Positions 37,775-46,091 of a DNA stretch of 64,000 nucleotides are shown in pieces; positions within the stretch are counted from its first letter, which is position 1; the number at the start of each line of letters is the position of its first letter. Origin of the DNA: Pseudohongiella acticola. GTDB taxonomy: Bacteria > Pseudomonadota > Gammaproteobacteria > Pseudomonadales > Pseudohongiellaceae. The stretch covers positions 2,542,001 through 2,606,000 of the forward strand of contig NZ_MASR01000001.1 of the NCBI RefSeq assembly GCF_001758195.1, given 5' to 3'. Below the pieces are notes generated by a model, which ran no database searches, was not told the origin of the DNA, and saw only the letters and a list, made by a program, of their open reading frames with translations. The position numbers were made by a program, and so were the translations under genes.

Positions 37775-38494
37775 ATGGTTGCTTCATACTTTCTGTCGAC
37801 GCTGTTTTTGCTGTGCCTGATGCTGGCAGGCCTGTTTATGGCCCAACAGGCGTCACAGCGACAGGGTCAGCATGTCAGCCGCCTGAGTCGTCTTTCTGCA
37901 CTGGAATCCCGGCGCTCGCAGGTTCATCAAACGGCAAGAGCACTGCAACAGATGGATACCGACGGCGAAGTGCTGGCGTTGTTGTACGGTAGTCTGCTGG
38001 ATGACCTGCACATGATCAAAACGCTGGACCCGGTGCGAGCCGACCTGGAGAAACAGATCAAGGAAGCCGAGACCGCCAGCAAGCAGACTTCCTCCGGTAA
38101 CGCCAAGGCGGGTAGTAGCGCAGCGGTGGCCACTGAAGAGGAGCTGACCATGACTCAGCGACATATTCAGCGTGCCATGAAAATCTTTGTATCGATGTAC
38201 AAGAGCGACAAAATCAGTGCCAGTCAGTATCAGTCGTGCCGGGACAAACTGCGTATGCTTGGTTTGCGGGTTGCGGTTAATTCCTGTCTGTTGATGGCGC
38301 AGCGGGCAGTCGACAGTGAGGACGCAGTCAAAGCGATGTCGTGTTTCCGCCGGGCGGAAAGTTTCCTGAGCATGAAGGGCTTGCCGGGCGCAGAAATTGC
38401 CGAGAAGCGATCCTACATCAAAGCGGAGCGTGAAAAAGTGATATCGCTTTCAGAAGCAGGGCGTGGACTGCTGTTGATGGCAGCGCAAGAATAG
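37775..38494 (+). CDS. Membrane-anchored helical protein of unknown function
   Basis: A 239-residue protein with one N-terminal hydrophobic segment (YFLSTLFLLCLMLAGLFMA, residues 5-23) and a long, mostly helical soluble part. Two helical halves are separated by a Ser/Ala/Gly-rich linker (residues ~102-118); the second half resembles a TPR-like helical hairpin array with SCLLMAQRAVDSEDAVKAM. Orientation is probably N-in with the bulk periplasmic, but this is inference. It lies between trpC and vfr, which are neighbours in Pseudomonas. No function is assigned. Confidence 0.65.
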   Translation: MVASYFLSTLFLLCLMLAGLFMAQQASQRQGQHVSRLSRLSALESRRSQVHQTARALQQMDTDGEVLALLYGSLLDDLHMIKTLDPVRADLEKQIKEAETASKQTSSGNAKAGSSAAVATEEELTMTQRHIQRAMKIFVSMYKSDKISASQYQSCRDKLRMLGLRVAVNSCLLMAQRAVDSEDAVKAMSCFRRAESFLSMKGLPGAEIAEKRSYIKAEREKVISLSEAGRGLLLMAAQE

Positions 38495-38496
38495 GG

Positions 38497-39132
38497 TTAG
38501 CGGGTACCGTAAACCACAATGGTCTGGCCGCTGACCGCAATCAACTGTTGTTCTTCCAGCGTTTTCAGCACCCGTCCCGCCATTTCGCGTGAGCAATTCA
38601 CCAGGCGACCCAGTTCCTGACGGGTAATTTTTATCTGCATGCCATCCGGGTGAGTCATCGAATCGGGTTCCCGGCTCAATTCAATTAACGTACGCGCAAC
38701 GCGGCCGGTGACATCGTAAAACGCCAGGTCTCCAACTTTCCGAGTGGTATTGCGCAGGCGGCTGGCCATTTGTTGGCCAATGGTGAACAGGATCTCGGGG
38801 TGCATGCGAATATACTGATTAAATTTCTCATAGCTGATTTCAGCAACTTCACACTCGGACTTGGCACGGCAGCTGGCGCTTCGCGCCTTGCGTGTATCGA
38901 ACAAACCCATTTCGCCGAAAAAATCGCCGGGATTGAGATACGCAACAATGACTTCCTTGCCCTCATCATCATCCAGTACCACAGACACTGTTCCCCGCAT
39001 GATGTAATACAGTGTTTCAGGGATGTCGCCTGCGTAGATAAGCGTCTGATTGCGTTCGTATTTTCGCAAATGACTATGGCTTAGAAAATTTTCCAGATCT
39101 GCGATGTGGGGGGTGATGGCCATCAATGCCAT
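38497..39132 (-). CDS. vfr: CRP/Vfr-type cAMP receptor protein
   Basis: Global cAMP-responsive transcription factor (211 residues). The cyclic-nucleotide domain has the phosphate-binding cassette [22 protein letters not shown], here split as [11 protein letters not shown] and RSASCRA, near residues 68-88. The dimerisation helix is followed by the helix-turn-helix [20 protein letters not shown] near residues 168-188, matching Vfr of Pseudomonas. The position beside trpC and an OsmC protein also matches the vfr locus. Start at 39132 (MALMAIT) or 39123; neither is decisive. Confidence 0.95.
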   Translation of the reverse strand: MALMAITPHIADLENFLSHSHLRKYERNQTLIYAGDIPETLYYIMRGTVSVVLDDDEGKEVIVAYLNPGDFFGEMGLFDTRKARSASCRAKSECEVAEISYEKFNQYIRMHPEILFTIGQQMASRLRNTTRKVGDLAFYDVTGRVARTLIELSREPDSMTHPDGMQIKITRQELGRLVNCSREMAGRVLKTLEEQQLIAVSGQTIVVYGTR

Positions 39133-39267
39133 TAATGTGTTCTCCTGACCCTGATTCCTTGCACAATCCTACCCCATTGTTGAGCGGCTGGCTAACCTTT
39201 GACGATGGTCTGTGGTAATCTTGCGACCCGCAGCGACAGGCACGGCTTAAACAGAAGGAGAGGGTTG

Positions 39268-39687
39268 ATGAAGGCAACAGTACGCTGGGTAGACAATGCC
39301 ATGTTTCTGGGTGAGTCCGGTAGTGGACATACCGTCGTCATGGATGGGCCGGAAGCCAACGGCGGGCGCAATGTGGGCATTCGCCCCATGGAAATGTTGC
39401 TTATTGGCGCCGGTGGTTGTTCGTCTTTCGACGTGGTCAGTATTCTGCAGAAATCCCGCCAGGATGTTACCGGCTGTGATGCTGAAGTAACGGCGACACG
39501 CGCTGATGCGGTACCTGCGGTCTTCGAAACACTGAATCTGCATTTCCGCATCAGTGGCCGCAATCTCAGCGAAAAGCATGTTGAGCGGGCTGTTGAGCTG
39601 TCGGCCGACAAGTATTGCTCCGCTACCATCATGTTGGCCAACGGTGGCGTTAAGGTCACTCACAGCTATGAGATTATCGAAGACTGA
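39268..39687 (+). CDS. OsmC-family protein
   Basis: A 139-residue OsmC/Ohr-fold protein, related to the conserved OsmC protein beside vfr in Pseudomonas. The two redox cysteines are visible in IGAGGCSSFDVVSILQ (near residue 50) and DKYCSATIML (near residue 114), so peroxidase-type activity is plausible but unproven. ATG 39268 follows AGAAGGAGAGG, a strong ribosome-binding site; the open frame from 39199 is discarded. It is divergent from vfr across 135 bases. Confidence 0.92.
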   Translation: MKATVRWVDNAMFLGESGSGHTVVMDGPEANGGRNVGIRPMEMLLIGAGGCSSFDVVSILQKSRQDVTGCDAEVTATRADAVPAVFETLNLHFRISGRNLSEKHVERAVELSADKYCSATIMLANGGVKVTHSYEIIED

Positions 39688-39692
39688 CCCGG

Positions 39693-40526
39693 TCAGCGTC
39701 TGATCAGTTCGAGTTCAATCGCCTTTAGCAGCAGATTCAGGCTCAACGCAGCAATGTCCTGATCCGGAAACTGTTCCGCCAGCAGCGTGCAGATTGCTGC
39801 AAAGTTTTTATCGGTACGCAGTGCAGACAGGAAACAATGCATGGACGCATTGATGCGCTGAAACTGCATTCGATGCTGTACGCGTCTGATCAGATAATAA
39901 TTGCCCTGCGCCACCGCCTCCGGACTCGCTCGCGTGACGCCAAACGGCACCGCGCCAGGCTGCGCCTGTTCGCTGTCGAGATAACGTTGCATGCCCGCCC
40001 AGTAGGTCTCCAGATCAAAATCACTTTGCATCAACGCCCAGTCATCGCGACCCTGCCATTGCATCGCGGGCCACTGCTCAGCAGGCAGCTGTTGTAGCTC
40101 GGCAACTGTCAGAGCGGTCTGGTCGGCGCGGTCAAACAGGGATATCAACAGTGTTTCCAGTTCAATGATGTCCAGTAGCGCGGGCAACTGCCCAAACTGC
40201 GGGTGCCGGCTGGCGAATGCATGCAGGTTCTCACCCAGCAGGCTCATCGGCCCCGGTCGCGGCATATGCTCGGCCAGATAGTCGAGCCATAACCGGGTGT
40301 ACACCTCATCACCAAGGGTATGGTAAAGAATCGGGTAGAGTTCGGCTGAAATATTGATCAGTCGCTGGTGATAGGCATTGTTATAAATGCCCAATGCTTC
40401 GACTTGCGACAGGCCGTGACGTGGCGCAAACATCTGGCTGATGTCTTCGTTGCTGTCGCGCAGGTCCTGAGGTTTTGTGATCCAGTCCCAGAAAGCCTGC
40501 TGTTCGTCTTGCCAGCGCATGGTCAT
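39693..40526 (-). CDS. bufC: BufC-like partner protein (DUF2063)
   Basis: A 277-residue DUF2063 protein, the partner subunit that in bufferin and related systems presents the precursor to the DUF692 oxidase. The N-terminal domain is visible as QQAFWDWI and GLSQVEALGIYNNAYHQRLINI, with YPILYHTLGDEVYTRLWLDY and the conserved RPGPMSLLGENLHAF. Its ATG overlaps the bufB stop (ATGA). The last gene of the bufA-bufB-bufC operon; a DoxX-type bufD is not found behind it. Convergent with the OsmC gene. Confidence 0.88.
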   Translation of the reverse strand: MTMRWQDEQQAFWDWITKPQDLRDSNEDISQMFAPRHGLSQVEALGIYNNAYHQRLINISAELYPILYHTLGDEVYTRLWLDYLAEHMPRPGPMSLLGENLHAFASRHPQFGQLPALLDIIELETLLISLFDRADQTALTVAELQQLPAEQWPAMQWQGRDDWALMQSDFDLETYWAGMQRYLDSEQAQPGAVPFGVTRASPEAVAQGNYYLIRRVQHRMQFQRINASMHCFLSALRTDKNFAAICTLLAEQFPDQDIAALSLNLLLKAIELELIRR

Positions 40527-41395
40527 GCGCGCTGTGGGTGATTTGAGGGCTGGTCAGGCGCCGCATTTTCCTGAAGCGCTGACCTTTCCATTAATGCATT
40601 TTTTTGCAACTGCCGGGCCTGATCCAGCTCCTGCATCAGCTCAGTAAAGGCCGGAATGTGATCATCACGTTCAAGTAACGTTGCCACCGCCCCGGTATGC
40701 ACACACGCTTCTTGGTAAAGCGCCCAGACATCATCACTGACGGCCTGGTCGTGGGTGTCGATTATATGACTGACATTATGGGTGTGGCCTGCCAGATGGT
40801 ACTGCTGAACGCAGTCCGGGCGTATTGCCTTCAGTTGCGCCAGTGGATCCAGGTCCAGATTAAAACTGCTCACATAGACGTTATTCACGTCCAGCAGAAT
40901 CCGGCAGCCGGTGTTAGCAACCAGCGCATTAATGAAGTCTGCTTCACTCATGTCTGATGATTTGAACTGCAGATAGACGGAAGGATTTTCCAATACAATG
41001 GTTTGCTGCAACGTGTCCTGGATCTGGCTGACTTTGCTGCTGACCTGTGCCAGGGTTTCCTGATTGTAGGCGATGGGCAGCAGGTCATGCGACGTGCGGC
41101 CATGCAGCCCGGTCCAGCAAAGATGGTCTGACACCCAGGCCGGCTGACATTCGTTGATCAGCTGCCGGAGTTGTTTCAGATAGTCTGCGTCTGGTGCTTC
41201 TGCCGACCCGATGTTGAATGACAGACCGTGCAGGACAACCGGGTAGTGCTCGCGAATCTGCCGCAAAATAGCGCGCGGGCGCCCACCGGGTGCGAGATAA
41301 TTTTCCGTGATCAGTTCAAACCAGTCGACGGCCGGCAGCTGCTCCAGTACATAATCGTAGTGGGGGCTGCGCAGCCCGATACCGAAACCCAGCAT
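40523..41395 (-). CDS. bufB: BufB-like multinuclear iron oxidase (MNIO, DUF692)
   Basis: DUF692 enzyme expected to oxidise cysteines of the bufferin precursor to thiooxazole-type ligands for copper. The 290-residue TIM barrel carries the family metal ligands and signatures: GIGLRSPHYDYV at the N-terminus, WFELITENYLAP, VVLHGLSFNIGS, WVSDHLCW, IVLENPSVYLQF, CRILLDVNNVYVSSFNL and YHLAGHT. I chose ATG 41395 because GGGGAGG lies just upstream; the open frame reaches 41461, inside bufA. Coupled to bufC by ATGA. The reaction is established for close homologues, not shown here. Confidence 0.92.
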   Translation of the reverse strand: MLGFGIGLRSPHYDYVLEQLPAVDWFELITENYLAPGGRPRAILRQIREHYPVVLHGLSFNIGSAEAPDADYLKQLRQLINECQPAWVSDHLCWTGLHGRTSHDLLPIAYNQETLAQVSSKVSQIQDTLQQTIVLENPSVYLQFKSSDMSEADFINALVANTGCRILLDVNNVYVSSFNLDLDPLAQLKAIRPDCVQQYHLAGHTHNVSHIIDTHDQAVSDDVWALYQEACVHTGAVATLLERDDHIPAFTELMQELDQARQLQKNALMERSALQENAAPDQPSNHPQRA

Positions 41396-41421
41396 AAGCC
41401 TCCCCGCAAAAGTGGTCTGCT

Positions 41422-41943
41422 TTACAGCGACGACAGAACGGTGCCGCCGAGCTTCTCGCACAGTGATTCGGACAGCGCCTTGTCGCCGGTATAAACACCG
41501 ACAAAACCAATGCCATGGCAGGTGTTCTGTCCAGCGCAGCTATTATTGGCGTTGCCTTTGCAGGCACTGAGGCCGGCACAGGTGAACACATCATTACAGT
41601 AGGCGACGTGAACCGCCTCTTCGGCCAGCGTGGTGTCCGGCATTGCGGTCAGGTTGGCTGCTTCGCTGCCACCCATGACCTGACACATGGCTGCCGAGAA
41701 ATTGGCGTTGCCGGTACTGACAGCGACAAAACCAACCTCGCCGGTGGCGTTGGCACCGGCGCCCGCGTCATTGCCCAGCGCATTACAGGCGCTCTGACCG
41801 GCAGCGTGCACGCTCTGGCACAGGCTGATCTTGACCGGGGCGTCCGGGTTCTTGCTTTCCACATCGAACGCGGCCATGGTCGAGCCTGACATCATCAATG
41901 CCGCGGCAGCAGATGCCAGCGTGAAACCGTCAGTCGTTTTCAT
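41422..41943 (-). CDS. bufA2: Bufferin precursor (BufA2-like) with an apparent internal duplication
   Basis: Exported, cysteine-rich precursor of 173 residues. Residues 1-24 form a signal peptide. The C-terminal half (about 115-168) carries the BufA2 hallmark ACKGNANNSCAGQNTCHG and ends CEKLGGTV. An N-terminal half (about 41-93) looks like a second, degenerate copy: GFVAVSTGNANFSAAMCQVM aligns with GFVGVYTGDKALSESLCEKL. Cysteines are at 42, 53, 87, 116, 122, 128, 136, 142 and 162. ATG 41943 is preferred over 41967 because GGGGAGA lies 9 bases upstream. It lies 26 bases before bufB; together they likely make a copper-binding RiPP. Confidence 0.85.
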   Translation of the reverse strand: MKTTDGFTLASAAAALMMSGSTMAAFDVESKNPDAPVKISLCQSVHAAGQSACNALGNDAGAGANATGEVGFVAVSTGNANFSAAMCQVMGGSEAANLTAMPDTTLAEEAVHVAYCNDVFTCAGLSACKGNANNSCAGQNTCHGIGFVGVYTGDKALSESLCEKLGGTVLSSL

Positions 41944-42048
41944 GTCAATTTTCTCCCCAGTACTCATTGATCAGGTAGTGATCAGTGTTTCTGCATTATG
42001 CGCTGAACGGGCCTGAATATTGGCTGAACAGGGCAGTGCAGGTGTAAT

Positions 42049-42105
42049 TACGCATTGCGTAGCTGATTGGATTATCCCACCGTAGGGCGCGAATACAAGC
42101 GCTTG
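42049..42105. promoter_or_regulatory. Palindromes upstream of the bufferin operon
   Basis: Two dyads lie between bufA and ubiJ: TACGCATTGCGTA (42049-42061, arms of 6 around one base) and CAAGCGCTTG (42096-42105, perfect). Either could be an operator for bufA, which starts about 106 bases downstream of the first, or part of the ubiJ 3' end. No consensus for a known copper or iron regulator is recognised. Confidence 0.3.
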
Positions 42106-42107
42106 CG

Positions 42108-42737
42108 TCAATTTGTCACAAGCTGCTGGAGGCCTTGAATGCGGGCTTGCAGGCGGTCAAGACGCAGGCGCAGGGCGTCCAGTTGCTCGCGCGAATGTTC
42201 CACTTCTTCCCGGGTCGGCGACAGCGCGGCTTCTTCTTGGACAAAATCGGTTATGTTCTGCTGCAGCGCACGGCCCGCTTGCGAGACCGCGTCGCGGCTG
42301 TGTTGCCAGCCAGTGGTGGCAATGTTGGCACCGATATCGCCCAGAAGCGGGCCGGCCAGATCCTGCCAGTCAATATCAAGCTGGTTGAGGGCTCGGTGCA
42401 GACGTTGAATCAGCTGGACGTCGCCACTCAGTTCAATGTCCGGATGGTGAAGCGCTGAGGCCTGATCGTCACTCAGCAGAAGCTGGGTCAGGGCCCGATG
42501 ACTACCGGTCAGGCAGGCATCGGGCGCATCCTGTGGCGCTGACAGCAACAGGATGCGGTCAGGATTAATGAGCACACTGAGCTGCCAGCGCGGCAGGCTG
42601 GAGCAGATCACAGTGATCGTTTTGCCGGCCCCGGCGGCAGCCATTACGTCAATGATATGAGGGTCGCGCGCCAGCAGCCGATTGAGGGCGAATTCAAGTG
42701 GTTGCAGTAGCGCGGTGCTCAACAGGGACAGAGCCAT
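42108..42737 (-). CDS. ubiJ: Ubiquinone biosynthesis accessory factor UbiJ
   Basis: SCP2-domain lipid-binding accessory protein of the aerobic ubiquinone complex, 209 residues. The N-terminal SCP2 fold begins LQPLEFALNRLLARDP, with the hydrophobic-pocket strands LSVLINPDRILLLS and the conserved ELSGDVQLIQRLHRALNQLDIDW pattern (in parts). The C-terminus is a coiled coil (EEVEHSREQLDALRLRLD). It lies 14 bases after ubiE. The ubiB kinase gene that normally follows is absent; a bufferin operon is there instead. Confidence 0.93.
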   Translation of the reverse strand: MALSLLSTALLQPLEFALNRLLARDPHIIDVMAAAGAGKTITVICSSLPRWQLSVLINPDRILLLSAPQDAPDACLTGSHRALTQLLLSDDQASALHHPDIELSGDVQLIQRLHRALNQLDIDWQDLAGPLLGDIGANIATTGWQHSRDAVSQAGRALQQNITDFVQEEAALSPTREEVEHSREQLDALRLRLDRLQARIQGLQQLVTN

Positions 42738-42751
42738 GGCTTTTCCAGCCC

Positions 42752-43561
42752 TTATTTGTAACCAACATGGACGGCGCTGATGCCGCCCAGCAGGTTGTGA
42801 TATTTGCAGTCCCGGAAGCCGGCGTTCTGCATCATCTCGCGCAGGGTTTGCTGATCCGGGTGCATGCGAATGGATTCGACCAGATATCGGTAACTGTCGG
42901 CGTCACCGGTCACGGCTTTTCCGGCCACTGGCCACAGCGTTGACCAGGCATCATAGGCTTTGCCCAGCAACGGATTGACCGGTTTTGAGAATTCCAGCAC
43001 CAGTGCCCGCCCGCCCGGTTTCAGGGTGGCGTACATGGAGCGCAGGGCGGCGTCTTTGTCGGTGACATTGCGCAGCCCGTAGGCGATGCAGATGCAGTCA
43101 AAACTTTCATTGGCAAACGGCAACAACTCGGCATTGACCTGGGCGATGCTGACGTTGCCGGTGATGCCTTTGTCGATCAGCCGGTCACGCCCCACCTTGA
43201 GCATGGAGTCGTTGATGTCGGCCAGTACCACGTGTCCGCTGTCTCCAACCAGGGGAGCAAACCGCATCGAGAAGTCACCGGTGCCGCCGGCAAGGTCCAG
43301 AACTGTCTGGCCAGCACGCACGCCACTGAGCTCGACAGTAAAGCGTTTGATAACACGGTGCGTACCCATCGATATCAGGTCATTCATGGCATCGTAGCGA
43401 TTGGCGACGGAGTGGAATACCTGGCCAACGCGCTGGGCTTTGTCACGGGTACTGACCGTTTCGTAACCGAAATGGGTGGTGTCGCTGTCCGCGCTATTGC
43501 CGTTTTTGTTGGCACTCTGGTTCTGGTGGGCCTGCTGCTGATCGTCGCTCATAACTGTCAC
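42752..43561 (-). CDS. ubiE: Ubiquinone/menaquinone C-methyltransferase UbiE
   Basis: SAM-dependent C2 methylation of demethoxyubiquinol and of demethylmenaquinol. The catalytic fold shows [33 protein letters not shown], motif I in [15 protein letters not shown] near residue 75, and the C-terminal [11 protein letters not shown]. The start is either GTG 43561, which overlaps the DUF971 stop (GTGA), or ATG 43552; both precede an Asn/Gln-rich tail of about 25 residues unusual for the family. Confidence 0.96.
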   Translation of the reverse strand: MTVMSDDQQQAHQNQSANKNGNSADSDTTHFGYETVSTRDKAQRVGQVFHSVANRYDAMNDLISMGTHRVIKRFTVELSGVRAGQTVLDLAGGTGDFSMRFAPLVGDSGHVVLADINDSMLKVGRDRLIDKGITGNVSIAQVNAELLPFANESFDCICIAYGLRNVTDKDAALRSMYATLKPGGRALVLEFSKPVNPLLGKAYDAWSTLWPVAGKAVTGDADSYRYLVESIRMHPDQQTLREMMQNAGFRDCKYHNLLGGISAVHVGYK

Positions 43562-44010
43562 TGTCCGCCGGCATCGCCGGAGTTTCGGGTCGGATCAACA
43601 ATCTTAATGGCTTGTGTGTCTGCTGGCAACGCATCACGACTGGCGTTTTGTTGCTGCAGGCGTGTCAGGTACTGCTGCCAGCGTTCCTGCTGGTGGGCGC
43701 CCAGGTCGTGCAGCGTGTCCCAGCTGTAGATGCCGGAGTCGTGGCCGTCATCAAAGCTCAAGCGGACCGCATATTGACCGATTGCTTCGATGCCAGTCAT
43801 CTGAACCTGCCGCTTACCCGTCTGCAGGACTTCCCGCCCGACGCCATGGCCTTTGACTTCAGCCGATGGCGAGTAGACCCGCAGCAGTTCCGCAGGTAAC
43901 TCATAGCGGGACCCGTCGGCGTATTGCAAAATCAGCAGTCCGCTTTTCTTGCGGAGCTGGATGTCCGTTGGTACCGGTGTTGGTTCCGACAAAGTGCGGG
44001 TATCGATCAC
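43558..44010 (-). CDS. DUF971 (gamma-butyrobetaine hydroxylase-like N-terminal) protein
   Basis: A 150-residue protein with the DUF971 domain: [40 protein letters not shown] and [22 protein letters not shown], the last being the characteristic zinc-free beta-strand block. The same family member follows hslU in Pseudomonas. It overlaps hslU by 4 bases (ATGA) and ubiE by the GTGA at its end. Roles in iron-sulfur or iron homeostasis have been suggested for the family; nothing here specifies one. Confidence 0.9.
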   Translation of the reverse strand: MIDTRTLSEPTPVPTDIQLRKKSGLLILQYADGSRYELPAELLRVYSPSAEVKGHGVGREVLQTGKRQVQMTGIEAIGQYAVRLSFDDGHDSGIYSWDTLHDLGAHQQERWQQYLTRLQQQNASRDALPADTQAIKIVDPTRNSGDAGGQ

Positions 44011-45377
44011 AGAATGAACCGGCTCAGATCTTCGTTTCGTGCCAGGTCGCCCAGGTGTTTCTCAACGTAGTCGCTATTAATGATCAGCGTTTTATCGTCG
44101 CCTACAGACAGATCTGCGGCGGTGAAAGACACTTCCTCAAGCAGCCTCTCCATGACCGTGTGCAGACGACGCGCGCCGATATTTTCAGTGCGTTCGTTTA
44201 CCTCCCAGGCAATTTCGGCAATCCGGCTGATACCGTCGGGGGTAAACGTGACGTCCAGATTTTCTGTGCCCAGCAATTGCTGATACTGCTCGGTCAGCGA
44301 CGCGTTGGGCTCCGTCAGAATGCGCTCAAAATCATTGGCTGTCAGCGCATCCAGTTCGACGCGAATGGGCAGGCGCCCCTGCAACTCGGGAATAAGATCC
44401 GACGGCTTGGAAAGATGAAAAGCGCCGGAGGCAATAAACAAAATGTGGTCGGTATTGACGCTGCCGTATTTGGTGGTGACGGTGGAACCCTCGATCAATG
44501 GCAACAGGTCACGCTGCACGCCTTCGCGCGAGACACCGCTATTACCGGTGTCACCGCGCTGTGTCACTTTGTCGATCTCGTCCAGGAAAACGATGCCGGT
44601 CTGCTCGGTGACTTCGATGGCCTGGTTTTTTATCTCTTCTTCGTTAACCAGCTTGGCTGCCTCTTCGTCGCGCAGCAGTCGCAAAGCTGTTTTCACTGGC
44701 ATCCGGCGTGACTTTTTGTTGCGGCCGCTGTTCATGGAAGAAAACATGTTCTTCAACTGGCTGGTCATCTCTTCCAGTCCCGGAGGCGCCATGATTTCCA
44801 CACCGGCGGGGTTTTCGCTGACACTGATCTCGATTTCCTTATCGTCCAGTTCGCCTTCACGCAATTTCTTGCGGAACATCTGCCGCGTTGGTGACGGTTC
44901 AGCGAGCGGGGAGTCGTCCCGGTCTGTTTTGTCAGTGTTGTCAGTATTGTCCCGGCTGCGCGCCGGTGGCAGCAGTGCATCCAGTATGCGCTCTTCAGCG
45001 GCATCTTCAGCGCGGTGCTGCACTTTTCGCATCTGGTCTTCACGCAGCATCTTGACGGCGATATCAACCAGGTCCCGAATGATGGATTCAACATCGCGGC
45101 CAACATAGCCCACTTCGGTAAATTTGGTCGCCTCTATCTTGATAAACGGGGCATTGGCCAGCTTGGCCAGGCGACGGGCAATTTCGGTTTTACCCACGCC
45201 AGTCGGGCCGATCATCAGGATATTCTTCGGTGTGATTTCCTGGCGAATGTCACTGTTAAGTTGCATGCGGCGCCAGCGGTTACGCAGGGCGATAGCAACA
45301 GCGCGTTTGGCGGATTTTTGACCAACAATATGTCGGTCCAGCTCGGAGGCGATTTCTCGCGGAGTCATGGTGGTCAT
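44007..45377 (-). CDS. hslU: HslU, ATPase subunit of the HslVU protease
   Basis: AAA+ unfoldase that feeds substrates to the HslV peptidase. The 456-residue protein has the pore/N-domain start [16 protein letters not shown], Walker A in [17 protein letters not shown] near residue 63, the inserted I-domain (about 110-240) with an Asp/Thr-rich stretch ([14 protein letters not shown]), Walker [12 protein letters not shown] near residue 256, and the C-terminal EDLSRFIL that docks into HslV. ATG 45377 or 45368 could be used. Transcribed with hslV after a 65-base gap. Confidence 0.97.
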   Translation of the reverse strand: MTTMTPREIASELDRHIVGQKSAKRAVAIALRNRWRRMQLNSDIRQEITPKNILMIGPTGVGKTEIARRLAKLANAPFIKIEATKFTEVGYVGRDVESIIRDLVDIAVKMLREDQMRKVQHRAEDAAEERILDALLPPARSRDNTDNTDKTDRDDSPLAEPSPTRQMFRKKLREGELDDKEIEISVSENPAGVEIMAPPGLEEMTSQLKNMFSSMNSGRNKKSRRMPVKTALRLLRDEEAAKLVNEEEIKNQAIEVTEQTGIVFLDEIDKVTQRGDTGNSGVSREGVQRDLLPLIEGSTVTTKYGSVNTDHILFIASGAFHLSKPSDLIPELQGRLPIRVELDALTANDFERILTEPNASLTEQYQQLLGTENLDVTFTPDGISRIAEIAWEVNERTENIGARRLHTVMERLLEEVSFTAADLSVGDDKTLIINSDYVEKHLGDLARNEDLSRFIL

Positions 45378-45442
45378 TACGTCATCCTGTGGGGCAGGCC
45401 AAAAGGCGGCGCCCTGAAAAAGTTACAATCGAGCGGTGCCGA

Positions 45443-45985
45443 TCAGCTCAGTTCCAGTTCTTCAATGAGGTGCTGGTGGTTGGTGTAAACGCAAATATCT
45501 GCGGCGATGCCCAGGCTCTTGCTGACGATATCGCGTGCTTCCATGTCGGTATTAAAATACAGCGCGCGTGCAGCAGACAGGGCAAAGGACCCGCCGGAGC
45601 CAATGGCCATCAGACTGTCTTCAGGCTCAATGACATCGCCATTGCCGGTAATGATCAGCGATGCGTCTTTGTCAGCAACCACGAGCAGGGCTTCCAGGCG
45701 ACGCAGGGAGCGTTCCGTGCGCCAGAGCTTGGCCAGTTCGACAGCGGAACGCACCAGTTTACCGTGATGTTTTTCCAGTTGTTCTTCGAAGCGCTCGAAC
45801 AGTGTGAATGCATCGGCGGTGCCGCCGGCGAATCCGGCCAGCACCTGATCTTTGTATAAACGGCGCACCTTGCGCGCATTGCCTTTGAGGACAGTATTGC
45901 CCTGTGATACCTGGCCGTCGCCACCGATCACAACTTTATTGCCACGTCGTACTGATAGTATGGTGGTGCCTCGGAACTGCTCCAA
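45443..45985 (-). CDS. hslV: HslV, peptidase subunit of the HslVU protease
   Basis: Threonine protease of proteasome beta-type fold, 180 residues. The mature N-terminal threonine is in [10 protein letters not shown]; here it is preceded by a short propeptide MEQFRG, a form seen in many proteobacteria, which must be removed autocatalytically. Further motifs are [33 protein letters not shown] and [16 protein letters not shown]. The gene starts 79 bases downstream of a near-perfect sigma-32 promoter and has a hairpin in its leader. Confidence 0.97.
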   Translation of the reverse strand: MEQFRGTTILSVRRGNKVVIGGDGQVSQGNTVLKGNARKVRRLYKDQVLAGFAGGTADAFTLFERFEEQLEKHHGKLVRSAVELAKLWRTERSLRRLEALLVVADKDASLIITGNGDVIEPEDSLMAIGSGGSFALSAARALYFNTDMEARDIVSKSLGIAADICVYTNHQHLIEELELS

Positions 45986-46007
45986 ACCGCTTCTCCTGTG
46001 GTCGGTT

Positions 46008-46029
46008 GCCTGTGCCGGTCAGCACAGGC
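46008..46029 (-). ncRNA. Stem-loop in the hslV 5' untranslated leader
   Basis: GCCTGTGC (46008-46015) pairs with GCACAGGC (46022-46029), an 8-bp GC-rich stem with a 6-base loop, starting about 23 bases before the hslV ATG on the minus strand. A leader hairpin stabilising hslVU mRNA is known in Escherichia coli; equivalence here is inferred from position. Confidence 0.55.
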
Positions 46030-46063
46030 CTGAATCTCGAAAATTGAATGCTGCTGACTGCAG

Positions 46064-46091
46064 ATATGGGGACGGGCGAGTTGCTTTCAAG
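46064..46091 (-). promoter_or_regulatory. Sigma-32 (RpoH) heat-shock promoter of hslVU
   Basis: Minus-strand CTTGAAA (46085-46091) and CCCCATAT (46064-46071) separated by 13 bases match the sigma-32 consensus CTTGAAA-N13-17-CCCCATnT at essentially every position. The TGA stop codon of the upstream SPOR-protein gene is embedded in the -35 box. Confidence 0.85.
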
